This document shows, piece after piece, positions 16,229 through 25,600 of a DNA stretch of 32,502 bases. Origin of the DNA: Gammaproteobacteria bacterium (GTDB lineage Bacteria > Pseudomonadota > Gammaproteobacteria > DSM-16500); contig JABDCN010000019.1 in the NCBI GenBank assembly GCA_013288125.1, positions 1 to 32,502 of the forward strand, read 5' to 3'. Each line of letters opens with the position of its first letter. Within the stretch, counting starts at the first letter, position 1. The position numbers were made by a program, and so were the translations under genes. The notes beneath the pieces are model-generated. The model saw nothing but the letters and a program-made list of their open reading frames with translations. It ran no database searches and was not told where the DNA came from.

Positions 16229-17665
16229 ATGGAATGGGAAACAGTCATTGGTCTTGAAGTCCACGCACAATTAGCCACTAAAACTAAAATTTTTTCTGGT
16301 GCTTCAACACAGTTTGGTGCGGAACCAAATACACAAGCGTGCGCTATCGATCTTGGTTTGCCAGGTGTGTTGCCTGTGTTAAACAAAGAAGTTGTCGAAA
16401 TGGCCGTTAAATTTGGATTAGGTGCGAACGCAGAAATTGCACCCAAATCTGTCTTCGCAAGAAAAAATTATTTTTATCCTGATTTACCGAAGGGATATCA
16501 AATCAGTCAATATGAATTACCGATTGTGGGCAAAGGTTATCTTGATGTTTTATTAGATAACAATGAAACAAAACGTATCAACATTACGCGTGCGCATTTA
16601 GAAGAAGATGCGGGTAAATCTTTACATGAAGATTTTCACGGATTAAGCGGTATTGATTTGAATCGTGCCGGCACACCTCTATTAGAAATTGTTTCTGAAC
16701 CTGATATGCGTTCCGCAAAAGAAGCCATCGCTTATCTTAAAACCTTGCATGCGCTAGTGCGTTATTTAGAAATATGCGATGGCAATATGCAAGAAGGATC
16801 ATTTCGTTGCGATGCGAATGTTTCTGTTCGACCAAAAGGCAGTGATAAATATGGCACACGTACAGAATTAAAAAATATTAATTCATTTCGTTTTATTGAA
16901 CGTGCAATTAATTATGAAGTCGAGAGACAAATTCAAGTATTAGAAAGCGGCGGCAGTATCAAACAAGAAACACGATTATATGATCCTGATAAAAATGAAA
17001 CACGAACGATGCGCAGCAAAGAAGAAGCAAATGATTATCGCTATTTTCCTGATCCTGATTTATTACCACTGATCATGGATACCAATTGGATCAAACAAAT
17101 TAAAGAAAAATTACCTGAATTACCGCAGCAAAAACGCGATCGTTTTATTTCGCAATATCAATTAAGTGCTTATGATGCAAATATTTTAGTGAGCAGTAAA
17201 GAATTAGCGGCGTATTATGAAAATGTTGTTAAAGCATCAGGAGAACAAGCTAAACTTTCTGCGAATTGGGTCATCAGTGAATTACTCGGTGTCTTAAATA
17301 AATCGAATTTAGATATTCTTGAGAGTCCGATTACTTCTCAGCAATTGGGCAAATTAATTTCGCGTATTGCGGATGATACGATTTCAGGCAAGATTGCTAA
17401 AACTATTTTTGAAGCCTTATGGAATAAAGAAGGCGAAGTCGATGAGATCATTGAAAAACGCGGATTAAAACAAGTTTCTGATACGGGCGCGATTGAAAAA
17501 ATGATTGATGAAATCATTGCAGCAAACCCGCAGCAAGTTGCAGATTATCGTGCCGGAAAAGAAAAATTATTTGGATATTTTGTAGGACAAGCGATGAAGG
17601 TATCAGGGGGCAAATTAAATCCGCAGCAATTAAATGAGTTATTGAAGAAGAAGTTGCAAGGGTAA
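16229..17665 (+). CDS. gatB: Aspartyl/glutamyl-tRNA amidotransferase subunit B
   Basis: The kinase/transamidase subunit, 478 residues. It starts with the family hallmark [20 protein letters not shown] and shows the catalytic-cradle blocks [19 protein letters not shown] and HLEEDAGKS, then [15 protein letters not shown] and [13 protein letters not shown]. The C-terminal helical and YqeY-like tail domain ends in [20 protein letters not shown]. The ATG at 16229 directly follows the gatA TAA (one base between) and has GAGAGG eight bases upstream; the earlier in-frame start inside gatA would add residues not in the family. No terminator follows at once, but the large inverted repeat at 17713-17819 lies 47 nt beyond. 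Confidence 0.98.
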   Translation: MEWETVIGLEVHAQLATKTKIFSGASTQFGAEPNTQACAIDLGLPGVLPVLNKEVVEMAVKFGLGANAEIAPKSVFARKNYFYPDLPKGYQISQYELPIVGKGYLDVLLDNNETKRINITRAHLEEDAGKSLHEDFHGLSGIDLNRAGTPLLEIVSEPDMRSAKEAIAYLKTLHALVRYLEICDGNMQEGSFRCDANVSVRPKGSDKYGTRTELKNINSFRFIERAINYEVERQIQVLESGGSIKQETRLYDPDKNETRTMRSKEEANDYRYFPDPDLLPLIMDTNWIKQIKEKLPELPQQKRDRFISQYQLSAYDANILVSSKELAAYYENVVKASGEQAKLSANWVISELLGVLNKSNLDILESPITSQQLGKLISRIADDTISGKIAKTIFEALWNKEGEVDEIIEKRGLKQVSDTGAIEKMIDEIIAANPQQVADYRAGKEKLFGYFVGQAMKVSGGKLNPQQLNELLKKKLQG

Positions 17666-17712
17666 AAATTGTAAGCTCTACACCAATCTGTATTACGAGC
17701 AGCCTAAAGCTC

Positions 17713-17819
17713 CGTCGTTGCGAGGAGTACGCGAAGCGTACGACAAAGCAATCGATAAACAAATTTCCTTTTTTCCTGGATTGCTTCGTCGTACGCTTCG
17801 CGTACTCCTCGCAACGACG
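17713..17819. repeat. 41-bp inverted repeat between convergent genes
   Basis: Arms 17713-17753 and 17779-17819 (CGTCGTTGCGAGGAG...) pair with one mismatch in 41 and enclose a 25-nt loop. Each arm has an inner palindrome GTACGCGAAGCGTAC. It lies between the stops of gatB and the first flavoprotein gene and may stop transcription from both sides. The CTCCTCGCAACGACGAA arm recurs in degenerate form at 31683-31739. The TTGCGAGGAG...GAAGCAATC element is widespread in intracellular bacteria, from memory. The remainder of 17666-17938 shows nothing else. Confidence 0.85.
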
Positions 17820-17938
17820 AACTTGATTTGTGCAATAACGCAGGCTTATCCACGGAACAACGTCTAAATATAACGTTAAGCTGTTTGAGTATGTGATTTA
17901 AAAATATGATTAATGCGGTTAAAACTTAGTTTTTAATA

Positions 17939-19279
17939 CTAAAGATAATGATTTCTAATTTCATTTGCAGGCTGCTGCGTGGGAACTTGCTCTTTCTCTC
18001 TTTGTTTTGCAAAAAAAGTTATTAATTCAGCTTTTCTCAAAAATTTCTTTTGTTCAGCCGCATTAATTTTAACTATTTTCAAAAATCCTTGCTTATTATG
18101 AATCAACACCTCGATTGCATCACGATAAGGGTCTAAACTTCTTTTACAAAGCAAACTAAAATAATTTAACGAACTATCCGAACCCTTATTACTAAAGATA
18201 TCATTAATATTAGAAGCTTGCCATAAAGCATCATTTAATCCGTGCCCAACATGATACTCAGGTGTTCTAAAAGCATCCCCTAACACAACAAAGTAGGTAT
18301 TACCTTCTTTAACTGCTGCCTTATTTGCTTCAAGCATCCCCGTTTTAAAAGCAACAAATTTTAATTTATCTTTTTGTACACCATGTTTTTGACTTGGTTT
18401 AACGATAGAAATAATTAATTCGCCGTTATTTAATTCCTTATCTTTAAATAGATTTGAAATGATTTTTTTTAAATACATAAGCATTACTGATTCAGCAATA
18501 ATATTATGAGATTTGATTAACTTATAAAGTGGACGAGGTAATTCGCTGATAAAATTGCATTTCACTGATTTCATTTGAGATCGATGATGGCTTGAAGGAT
18601 TAAACATTAAATAATATAAAACATCTAGCGGTTGGTCGCCATAAACAAGGGATTGAATCCCCATCATATGGCTTTCATCAGGAATATTTAATATTCCTCC
18701 ATCTTGACGTTTTATCGTAATATAAAAATTACCATGATAACGGTGGCCAGGTGATTTAACCGAAATATATGAAATTGTTTCTTTTGTTGCACATTGATTA
18801 AATACATTTGCCGCATGATGTGAAGCGCCATCTGCACCGATAAGAAATTCATATTCAACTTCAATCAATTCTAAATCAGAATCTACTAAATTAATTACCG
18901 TTGCTATGCCCTGTTCACAATTAACTACATCAAGTCGAGAATGATAAAGAAATTCAATTAATTGATTTTCTTGATTTAACTCCTCTAATCTTCGCCTCAT
19001 ATACCTTTCAATATCTTTAATCGTAAGCGTCATATTCAAAATAAGTTCACTGATAAATTTATCATCCGCTTGATTTAATATGCTATTCTTGCTGAGCATT
19101 CGAAGTAAATATTTCCTGTAAACTACTGCAAGATGAATACGTTGAACTCTTAAGTAAGCATCTTCACGATGAGAAATCATGAGAACAGCTAAACCTAGAC
19201 ACATTGCTTCCCATGCAACAGCAAGTGCCGCCGGGCCATTTCCAGAAATTAAAACATCGACTTTTTTTCGTGCTTGCAC
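17939..19279 (-). CDS. FAD-dependent monooxygenase-like protein, copy 1
   Basis: A 446-residue flavoprotein resembling class A monooxygenases (PHBH/MICAL type). The Rossmann motif GNGPAALAVAW is at residues 14-24, the DG motif appears as LIGADGASHHAANVF, and the FAD-ribityl GD motif as VVLGDAFRTPEYHVGHGLNDA. An RVQRIHL block near residue 44 sits where these enzymes bind the flavin. There is no signal peptide or membrane segment. Start: a GTG with GAGGA seven bases upstream, conserved in the neighbouring paralogue. The substrate is unknown; a MICAL-like protein oxidase is one option, without direct support. It is a diverged paralogue of the gene at 19815-21137 (12 differences in the first 80 residues), made by tandem duplication. 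Confidence 0.82.
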   Translation of the reverse strand: MQARKKVDVLISGNGPAALAVAWEAMCLGLAVLMISHREDAYLRVQRIHLAVVYRKYLLRMLSKNSILNQADDKFISELILNMTLTIKDIERYMRRRLEELNQENQLIEFLYHSRLDVVNCEQGIATVINLVDSDLELIEVEYEFLIGADGASHHAANVFNQCATKETISYISVKSPGHRYHGNFYITIKRQDGGILNIPDESHMMGIQSLVYGDQPLDVLYYLMFNPSSHHRSQMKSVKCNFISELPRPLYKLIKSHNIIAESVMLMYLKKIISNLFKDKELNNGELIISIVKPSQKHGVQKDKLKFVAFKTGMLEANKAAVKEGNTYFVVLGDAFRTPEYHVGHGLNDALWQASNINDIFSNKGSDSSLNYFSLLCKRSLDPYRDAIEVLIHNKQGFLKIVKINAAEQKKFLRKAELITFFAKQREKEQVPTQQPANEIRNHYL

Positions 19280-19458
19280 GTTCAGTTCCTCGTTTTGTTT
19301 TTTAGTTATATCTTTTATGTAATTGATTTTATTTATATATGATTATTTTGAGATTATTTTAATTTTATATAGTACAAAAAATGAAGGTCATATTTATTAA
19401 AGGATTCTTAAGTATGAAGCCACAATTTATCTCATCAAATCGTTTTAATACCAGTTTT

Positions 19459-19496
19459 AATACCCATAGTTGTCACATATGACAACTACTGGTATT
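19459..19496. repeat. Conserved 38-nt hairpin, copy 1
   Basis: AATACC, three unpaired bases, AGTTGTCA, loop CATA, TGACAACT, three unpaired bases, GGTATT. The same structure with one G-U change is at 21321-21358. It lies just past the phosphatase stop in both units. No T-run follows, so its role (mRNA stability, or operator) is open. The 19280-19458 stretch is AT-rich spacer upstream of the flavoprotein start. Confidence 0.7.
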
Positions 19497-19551
19497 ATTA
19501 AATAACAGGACTTTCAAGTAACTGTTTGTAATTTTTAAATTTTTTACTGCT

Positions 19552-19770
19552 TTAAAACCAAAGATGCTTATCATTAATCAATTTCAAAAACTGGTTTAAT
19601 TCACACACTGTCCCATTACATCCTGGAATAAAAACTGGCGAATCATTATAAGTCACTTTCACCGTGTAATAATTCGGGCCGCTTTCATACAAAGAAAAAT
19701 TAAGATCAGATGCAAAAGGCGGAGATACTTTTAAAATGACTCCAATATAACTGAGTGCGCTGATAATCGT
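19552..19770 (-). pseudogene. 3' remnant of a second histidine acid phosphatase gene
   Basis: These 219 nt encode residues 279-350 of the phosphatase at 21415-22467, in frame with the stop and without indels. Homology begins directly after the catalytic H-D-D, so no active site is left, and no start codon or ribosome-binding site precedes it. I count 14 base differences from the intact gene; 12 are silent and two change residues (Val to Ile, Leu to Pro). This silent bias suggests the copy was a working gene until recently. Confidence 0.88.
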
Positions 19771-19814
19771 AAGTCAGTGGGGTCACATCTTCACTTTCCA
19801 CTTTTCAGATAATA

Positions 19815-21137
19815 TTATAAATACTCATTCCTAATCTCATCTGTTGGCTGCTGCGCAGCAATTTGCTCCATCTCTCGGCGATCACTAAAAAAAGTTATTA
19901 ATTTAGCTTCACTCAACAATTGATTTTTTTCAGCAGCATCAACTTTAGCTATTTCTAAAAATTTTCGTTTATCATGAATCAACAAATCGAATACCTCACG
20001 ATAGGGGTCTAAACTACCTTTACAAAGCAAATTAAAATTAATTAATGAACTAACCAAACCATTCTTAAAGATGTCAGTAATATGAGAAGCTTGCCATAAA
20101 GCATTATTTAATCCATGCCCAACACGATACTCAGGTGTTCTAAAAGCATCCCCTAACACAACAAAATAGGTATTACCTTCTTTAACCACTGCTTTATTTG
20201 CTTCAATCATTCCTGCTTTAAAAGCAATCAATTTTAATTTATCTTTTTGCACACCATGTTTTTGACTTGGTTTAACAATAGAAATAATTAATTCACCATT
20301 ATTTAACTCTTCATTTTCAAACAAATTTGAAATGATTTGTTTTAAATACATGCACGTTACAGCTTCAGAACTATCATCATGAGATTTGATTAACTTATAA
20401 AGTGAACGAGGTAGCTCACCGATAAAATTACATTTCACCGATCTCATTAAAGATTGACAATAGCTTGAAGCATTAAACAACAAATAACATAAAGCATCTG
20501 CCGGCTGCTCATCGTAAATACGAGGTTGAATCGCCATCATATAGTTTTCATGAGGCATATTTAATACTCCCCCATCTCGACGTTTTATCGTAATATAAAA
20601 ATTACCATGATAACGATGGCTAGGTGATTCAACTGGCGTATATTCAATTTTTTCATTTTTTGCGCATTGATTAAATACATTTACCGCATGATGTGATGCG
20701 CCATCTGCACCAACAAGAAATTTATATTCAATGTATTCATCTTCTAAACCTCTTACCAGCGCCACTCCTTGTTCACAATCAATCGATTCGAGTTGGGATT
20801 GATACATAAATTCAATTAATTGATTTTTTTGGTTCAGATCTTCTAATCTGCGCTTCATATATCTTTCAATATCTTTAATCGCAAGCGTCATATTCCCAAT
20901 AAGTTCACCGATAAATTTTTCATCGGCTTCAGTTAACACGCTATTCTTATCGAGCATTTGAAGTAAATATTTTCTATAAGTTATTACAAGATGAATACGT
21001 TGAACTCTTAAATAAGCATCTTCGCGATGAGAAATCATAAGAACAGTTAAACCTAGACACATAGCCTGCCATGCAACTGCGAGTGCTGCCGGACCATTTC
21101 CAGAAATTAAAACATCGACTTTTTTTCGTGCTTGCAC
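19815..21137 (-). CDS. FAD-dependent monooxygenase-like protein, copy 2
   Basis: A 440-residue paralogue of the gene at 17939-19279. The same flavin motifs are intact: GNGPAALAVAW, FLVGADGASHHAVNVF and VVLGDAFRTPEYRVGHGLNNA. Both copies keep a full-length frame, so both are probably used. The GTG start has GAGGA seven bases upstream, exactly as in copy 1; a TTG two codons earlier is less likely because copy 1 lacks it. It lies downstream of the acid phosphatase on the same strand, separated by 277 nt that include a conserved hairpin. The pair may be co-transcribed. No signal peptide; cytoplasmic or exported by another route. Substrate unknown. Confidence 0.82.
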   Translation of the reverse strand: MQARKKVDVLISGNGPAALAVAWQAMCLGLTVLMISHREDAYLRVQRIHLVITYRKYLLQMLDKNSVLTEADEKFIGELIGNMTLAIKDIERYMKRRLEDLNQKNQLIEFMYQSQLESIDCEQGVALVRGLEDEYIEYKFLVGADGASHHAVNVFNQCAKNEKIEYTPVESPSHRYHGNFYITIKRRDGGVLNMPHENYMMAIQPRIYDEQPADALCYLLFNASSYCQSLMRSVKCNFIGELPRSLYKLIKSHDDSSEAVTCMYLKQIISNLFENEELNNGELIISIVKPSQKHGVQKDKLKLIAFKAGMIEANKAVVKEGNTYFVVLGDAFRTPEYRVGHGLNNALWQASHITDIFKNGLVSSLINFNLLCKGSLDPYREVFDLLIHDKRKFLEIAKVDAAEKNQLLSEAKLITFFSDRREMEQIAAQQPTDEIRNEYL

Positions 21138-21320
21138 TTTCAATTCCTCGTTTTATTTTTTAGTTATTTTTATGTAATTAATTTTATTTCTATATGATTA
21201 TTTTGAGATTATTTTAATTAATTTATCGTTATATAATAATACTAAAGATAGAAGTCACATTTATTAAGGGATTCTTAAGTATGAAGCCACAATTTATCAA
21301 ATCGTTTTAATACCAGTTTT

Positions 21321-21358
21321 AATACCAATAGTTGTCACATATGACAACTACTGGCATT
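21321..21358. repeat. Conserved 38-nt hairpin, copy 2
   Basis: The same fold as 19459-19496: AATACC / GGCATT outer arms with AGTTGTCA / TGACAACT inner arms and loop CATA. It is 57 nt past the intact phosphatase stop. A 12-nt direct repeat TTTTAATACCAG/A precedes it. Confidence 0.7.
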
Positions 21359-21414
21359 ATTAAGTAACAGGATTTTCAAGTAACTCTTTGTCATTTTTAA
21401 ATTTTTTTACTGCT

Positions 21415-22467
21415 TTAAAACCAAAGATGTTTATCGTTAATCAATTTCAAAAACTGGTTTAATTCACACACTGTCCCATTACATCCTGGAATAAAAACTA
21501 GCGAATCATTATAAGTGACCTTCACTGTGTAATAATTCGGGCCGCTTTCATACAAAGAAAAATTAAGATCAGAGGCGAAAGGCGGAGACACTTTTAAAAC
21601 AACACCAATATAACTCAATGCGCTGATAATCGTATCATCATGCGCAGACAACAACACATATTTAAGTTGAGAAGAATCATCGCTGCCATTCTTAAGATAG
21701 TTTCCTATATTCGTCATGATTTGCGTGCTGTAAACAACAGCAACTGGTGTTGGCGTTTGTTCTGCTAAAAAGACCCAGTTACTAGTATCAATAATGGTTT
21801 TAATATCTTCATCACTCAATCCCTTAGGCATTGGTGCATGATTGATTTGATAAATATATAAAGTGTCACCAATATCATCCAAATCTTCTAAACTTTTAAT
21901 ATCAATGCCGATCAATCGACTCCAACGTGCGTACTGAGGTTGCAATTCCTTATTTTTTTGCTGCCATTCAGGCGTTGAATAAACATAACGCTGCATTAAT
22001 TTATCTTCTTCAGCATCGTCAACATACTTTGAAATCACTTCATCATATTTGTAAGGCGCAGAAAAAATAGGAACAGCTTGAAAAGCATAAGGCAGAGCAG
22101 CATCAGGCCCAGTGCCAGGCGGATAAAGCCCCATCATACAGGATTGCGCACTCATGAGTGTACGCTCGTAATCTGTGGAACGAACATAGATCGTTCCATG
22201 TTGATAATGCTCAGGTAAAAGATGTGTTTCATCCACATATCGCTTACGAAACTTAGCGCCTAATTCATATTCTTGTTTCATGCCTCGGGCAGTTAACTGC
22301 TCCAAACCTTCTTTCCATTTATAATCAACCGTAGGCAGTATTTGCCCTGGTGTTCTATCTCCATGACGTATGACATCGACAGCAAAAATAAGTTTGTCAG
22401 CAGCGAATAAAACTGCAGGTACAGAAATTAATAATAATAAAAAAAATAATTGCCATTTATTTTTCAT
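21415..22467 (-). CDS. Secreted histidine acid phosphatase
   Basis: A 350-residue member of the histidine (branch 2) acid phosphatase family, which cleaves phosphomonoesters through a phospho-His intermediate. Residues 1-22 are a signal peptide (hydrophobic LLLLISVPAVLFA, likely cleaved near Ala22/Ala23). The nucleophile motif RHGDRTP is at 34-40, and the proton-donor His-Asp at 276-277 in LLSAHDDT. Two Cys near the C-terminus (PGCNGTVC) could form a disulfide. The family is common in eukaryotes (prostatic type) and is found in Legionella as the major acid phosphatase. An AGGG lies five bases before the ATG. A duplicate 3' end at 19552-19770 shows that the gene once had a second copy next to a flavoprotein gene. 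Confidence 0.93.
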   Translation of the reverse strand: MKNKWQLFFLLLLISVPAVLFAADKLIFAVDVIRHGDRTPGQILPTVDYKWKEGLEQLTARGMKQEYELGAKFRKRYVDETHLLPEHYQHGTIYVRSTDYERTLMSAQSCMMGLYPPGTGPDAALPYAFQAVPIFSAPYKYDEVISKYVDDAEEDKLMQRYVYSTPEWQQKNKELQPQYARWSRLIGIDIKSLEDLDDIGDTLYIYQINHAPMPKGLSDEDIKTIIDTSNWVFLAEQTPTPVAVVYSTQIMTNIGNYLKNGSDDSSQLKYVLLSAHDDTIISALSYIGVVLKVSPPFASDLNFSLYESGPNYYTVKVTYNDSLVFIPGCNGTVCELNQFLKLINDKHLWF

Positions 22468-22546
22468 AAGAGCCCTACTGTTAAATAAGTCAGATTAAAA
22501 AACGTGCAAGATAAAGTACGCTGTAAAAAATAAAAATTCAACATCA

Positions 22547-22613
22547 AATTGGGGTCAGGCTTGCGTCATTGCATCTTGCATCAAGATGCAATGACGCAAG
22601 CCTGACCCCAATT
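22547..22613. repeat. Perfect 32-bp palindrome of the GGGGTCAGGCTTG family
   Basis: Arms 22547-22578 and 22582-22613 are exact reverse complements around a 3-nt loop. It lies in the divergent gap (22468-22636) between the phosphatase and the 1173-residue gene, 23 nt before the latter's ATG. Its outer sequence TTGGGGTCAGGCTTG resembles a repeat seen in many gammaproteobacteria, from memory. Confidence 0.92.
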
Positions 22614-22630
22614 CATTTTCATGATAAAAT
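22602..22630 (+). promoter_or_regulatory. Possible promoter giving a leaderless mRNA
   Basis: CTGACC (22602-22607, inside the palindrome arm) and TAAAAT (22625-22630) are 17 nt apart. Transcription would begin about 7 nt after the -10 box, that is, at or next to the ATG at 22637. No Shine-Dalgarno sequence precedes that ATG. Confidence 0.35.
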
Positions 22631-22636
22631 ACCTTC

Positions 22637-25600
22637 ATGATCACCAACCCAGATCTACAATTAAAAGGCTTCACTTTTGCCGAATTATTCTACGCGGAAG
22701 GTCTAGAGCGTTTAGATGGCAATTTTTTATCCTCATTAGCTAAAGAACATCCTGATTGGCATGCTAATTTATTGACCTATCGCCTTGGCACGAGCACATT
22801 GTCCCCTATCGAAACCAGTGAATTATTAATCAATTGCGCTGTTTTTCTAGAGCAATTTCTGGCTTCTTTTTTTACCATTGAAGAGGCCCTTGCCATCAGT
22901 CAAGTAAAAACAACCTCACTCAATCCACTCTCTGTTTTCAAAAAATATTTTGTTTTGCGACGAGCCAAAAAAGAAATCAACAAAATCGACAAAATGCCTC
23001 CCTTTTCTGAGCTGCAAATCTGGCTTAAAGATGCACTCAACAACATGGGCTTACAAACTGATGATCCTGAATTGGCAGTCGCCCTGCTTGGTGTGTCTTA
23101 TCTTGAACAACCCGATCTTCATACGACTGAAATTGAAAAATTAGTGGCATGGTGCACACGCGCATTAACATCTGACGAAGGAAAAAAATTAACAGCTGAT
23201 TGGCCGAGCTTCCTCATCCCTGAGCGTTTAGATTATTTAAATTTAGTGCCGACGCATCCGCTTCCAGAAGATAAATACGATCGTCTCATTACACCAGCCT
23301 CAAACTTTCGTCAACGCGATGGCTTTAAACTCACTGATCCGCGCATGTCTGCACGTCAGGTGCAAGATCAAATCAATTACTGCATTTACTGTCACGATCA
23401 TGAAGGTGATTTTTGTTCTAAAGGATTTCCCGTTAAAAAAAGCGATCCTGCGCAAGGTTTTAAAAAAAATCCGCTTGATACCACGCTAACAGGTTGCCCG
23501 CTTGAAGAAAAAATTTCAGAAATGAATTTTTTAAAAAAAGAAGGTTACACCTTAGCTTCACTCGCCATGGTCATGATTGATAATCCCATGTGTCCTGCAA
23601 CCGGTCATCGTATTTGTAATGATTGTATGAAAGCATGTATTTATCAAAAACAAGATCCTGTCAATATTCCACAAATCGAAACACGCGTGTTAACAGACGT
23701 ACTGGATTTACCGTGGGGTGTTGAAATTTATGATTTGCTCACACGCTGGAACCCGCTGCGTCAAACACAATGGACCACCAAATCTTATAATGGATTAAAA
23801 GTGATGATTGCAGGCATGGGCCCTGCTGGTTTTACACTTGCACATCATTTATTACTAGAAGGTTTTGCTGTTGTTGGATTTGATGGATTAAAAATCGAAC
23901 CTTTGCCCGATCATTTATTAACTCAACCCATTTATCACTATCATGATTTAGTCGAATCATTAGACGAACGTTTAATGGCTGGATTTGGCGGCGTTGCTGA
24001 ATATGGCATTACTGTTCGTTGGGATAAAAATTTTCTTAAATTAATTTATCTCAGCTTAAAACGCAGACCTTATTTTCAAGTATTTGGCAGTGTACGTTTT
24101 GGCGGCACGATTACTGTAAATGATGCTTGGGAAATGGGATTTGATCATTTTGTTGTGGCTGTTGGCGCTGGCTTACCAAAAGCTTTATCCTTACCTGGCA
24201 GTCTTGCGCCAGGTATGCGTCAAGCCAATGATTTTTTAATGGCGTTGCAATTAGGTAATGCTGCAAAATCAAGTAGCCTCACCAATTTACAAATACGTTT
24301 ACCTGCTGTCGTCATTGGCGGCGGATTAACAGGCGTGGATACTGCAACAGAAGTACAAGCATATTACATCACACTGGTTGAAAAAGTATTAACACGTTAT
24401 GAAATATTAACTGCGATACATGGCGAAGAAAAAATTCAACAACAGTTAGATTCCACTTCTCGCGAAATTTTAAATGAATACTTACAACATGGACGCGCTG
24501 TCAGAAAAGAACGTGATCGCGCACAACAACATCATACCGTTCCTGATTTTATTTCTCTGATACACAGTTTCGGTGGTGTCACGATTGCTTATCGACGCAG
24601 CATGCAAGAATCACCTGCTTATATCAATAATCATGAAGAATTAAAAAAAGCGTTAGAAGAAGGGGTTTATTATGCGGAAGGATTAGAACCCATTCGTGTT
24701 GAATTAAATGAATATGGTCATGCTGAAATATTAGTTTGTCATCAACGGTTACGTGATGAAAAAAATGAATGGCGTGCAACAACCGATGAAGTGAAATTAC
24801 CTGCGCGTTCTATTTTAGTCGCAACAGGTACACAACCAAATACTGCTTATGAGTTTGAACATCGCGGTACGTTTAATCGACTCAATTTACAATATCAACA
24901 TTATGAAATATTAAATGATGAATTAACCATTGCGCATGGTGTTTCACATTGCAAAGAAGATCAATTCGGTCCTTTTACTTCTTATCATCAACATGATAAA
25001 CGCGTCAGTTTAATTGGTGATACACATCCTGTTTTTCACGGCAGTGTCGTGAAAGCCATTGCTTCTGGATTAAAAACGTATCCTAAAATTGTCGATTTAT
25101 TAAAAAATAAAATGACGGAAGGTGACAAGGAAGCTTATCGTCAATTTGCAGAGAAAATGAATGATTTATTTACTGCGCGCGTAAAAACAATAACGCGCCG
25201 AACGAATCATATTGTAGAATTAATAATTCATGCTCCGTTAGCCGCAAAACATTTTAAACCCGGCGAATTTTATCGTTTACAAAATTTTGAAACATTTGCA
25301 CCGCATATCAATCACACATTATTGCAAATGGAACCGTTAGCATTAGTCACAGCTGAATGTGATCATGCGAATGGCACGCTGACTTTTATTGTCGATGAAA
25401 ATACAACATCAGCAAAATTATGTAAAACATTGCAAGTCGGCGAACCTGTTTCACTCATGGGACCAACGGGTGTACGTGCAAAAATTCCGAGCGCACATGA
25501 AACGATTTTAATTATTGGCCAAGCTTCTCATTTTGCTTTTGTACGAAGTTATGGTGCTCACGTGAAAGCGCAAGGTAATCATGTGATTTATCTTTGTCAA

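Larger units (their letters stand above)
17939..21633 (-). repeat. Tandem duplication of a phosphatase-tail plus flavoprotein segment
   Basis: Unit 1 spans 17939-19770 and unit 2 spans 19815-21633. In each the order on the minus strand is the phosphatase 3' end, a spacer with a conserved hairpin, then a flavoprotein gene. The phosphatase part is complete only in the right-hand unit. A 44-nt stretch (19771-19814) of different sequence, containing GTGGGGTCA, separates the units. Confidence 0.88.

Noticed and set aside
17713-17819. Insertion-sequence remnant with terminal inverted repeats
   Set aside because: Only 25 nt lie between the arms and there is no transposase trace; it fits a palindromic repeat or terminator better.
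19552-19770. Small separate gene encoding 72 residues
   Set aside because: It matches the C-terminus of the neighbouring phosphatase, lacks a start and signal peptide, and begins at a duplication breakpoint.
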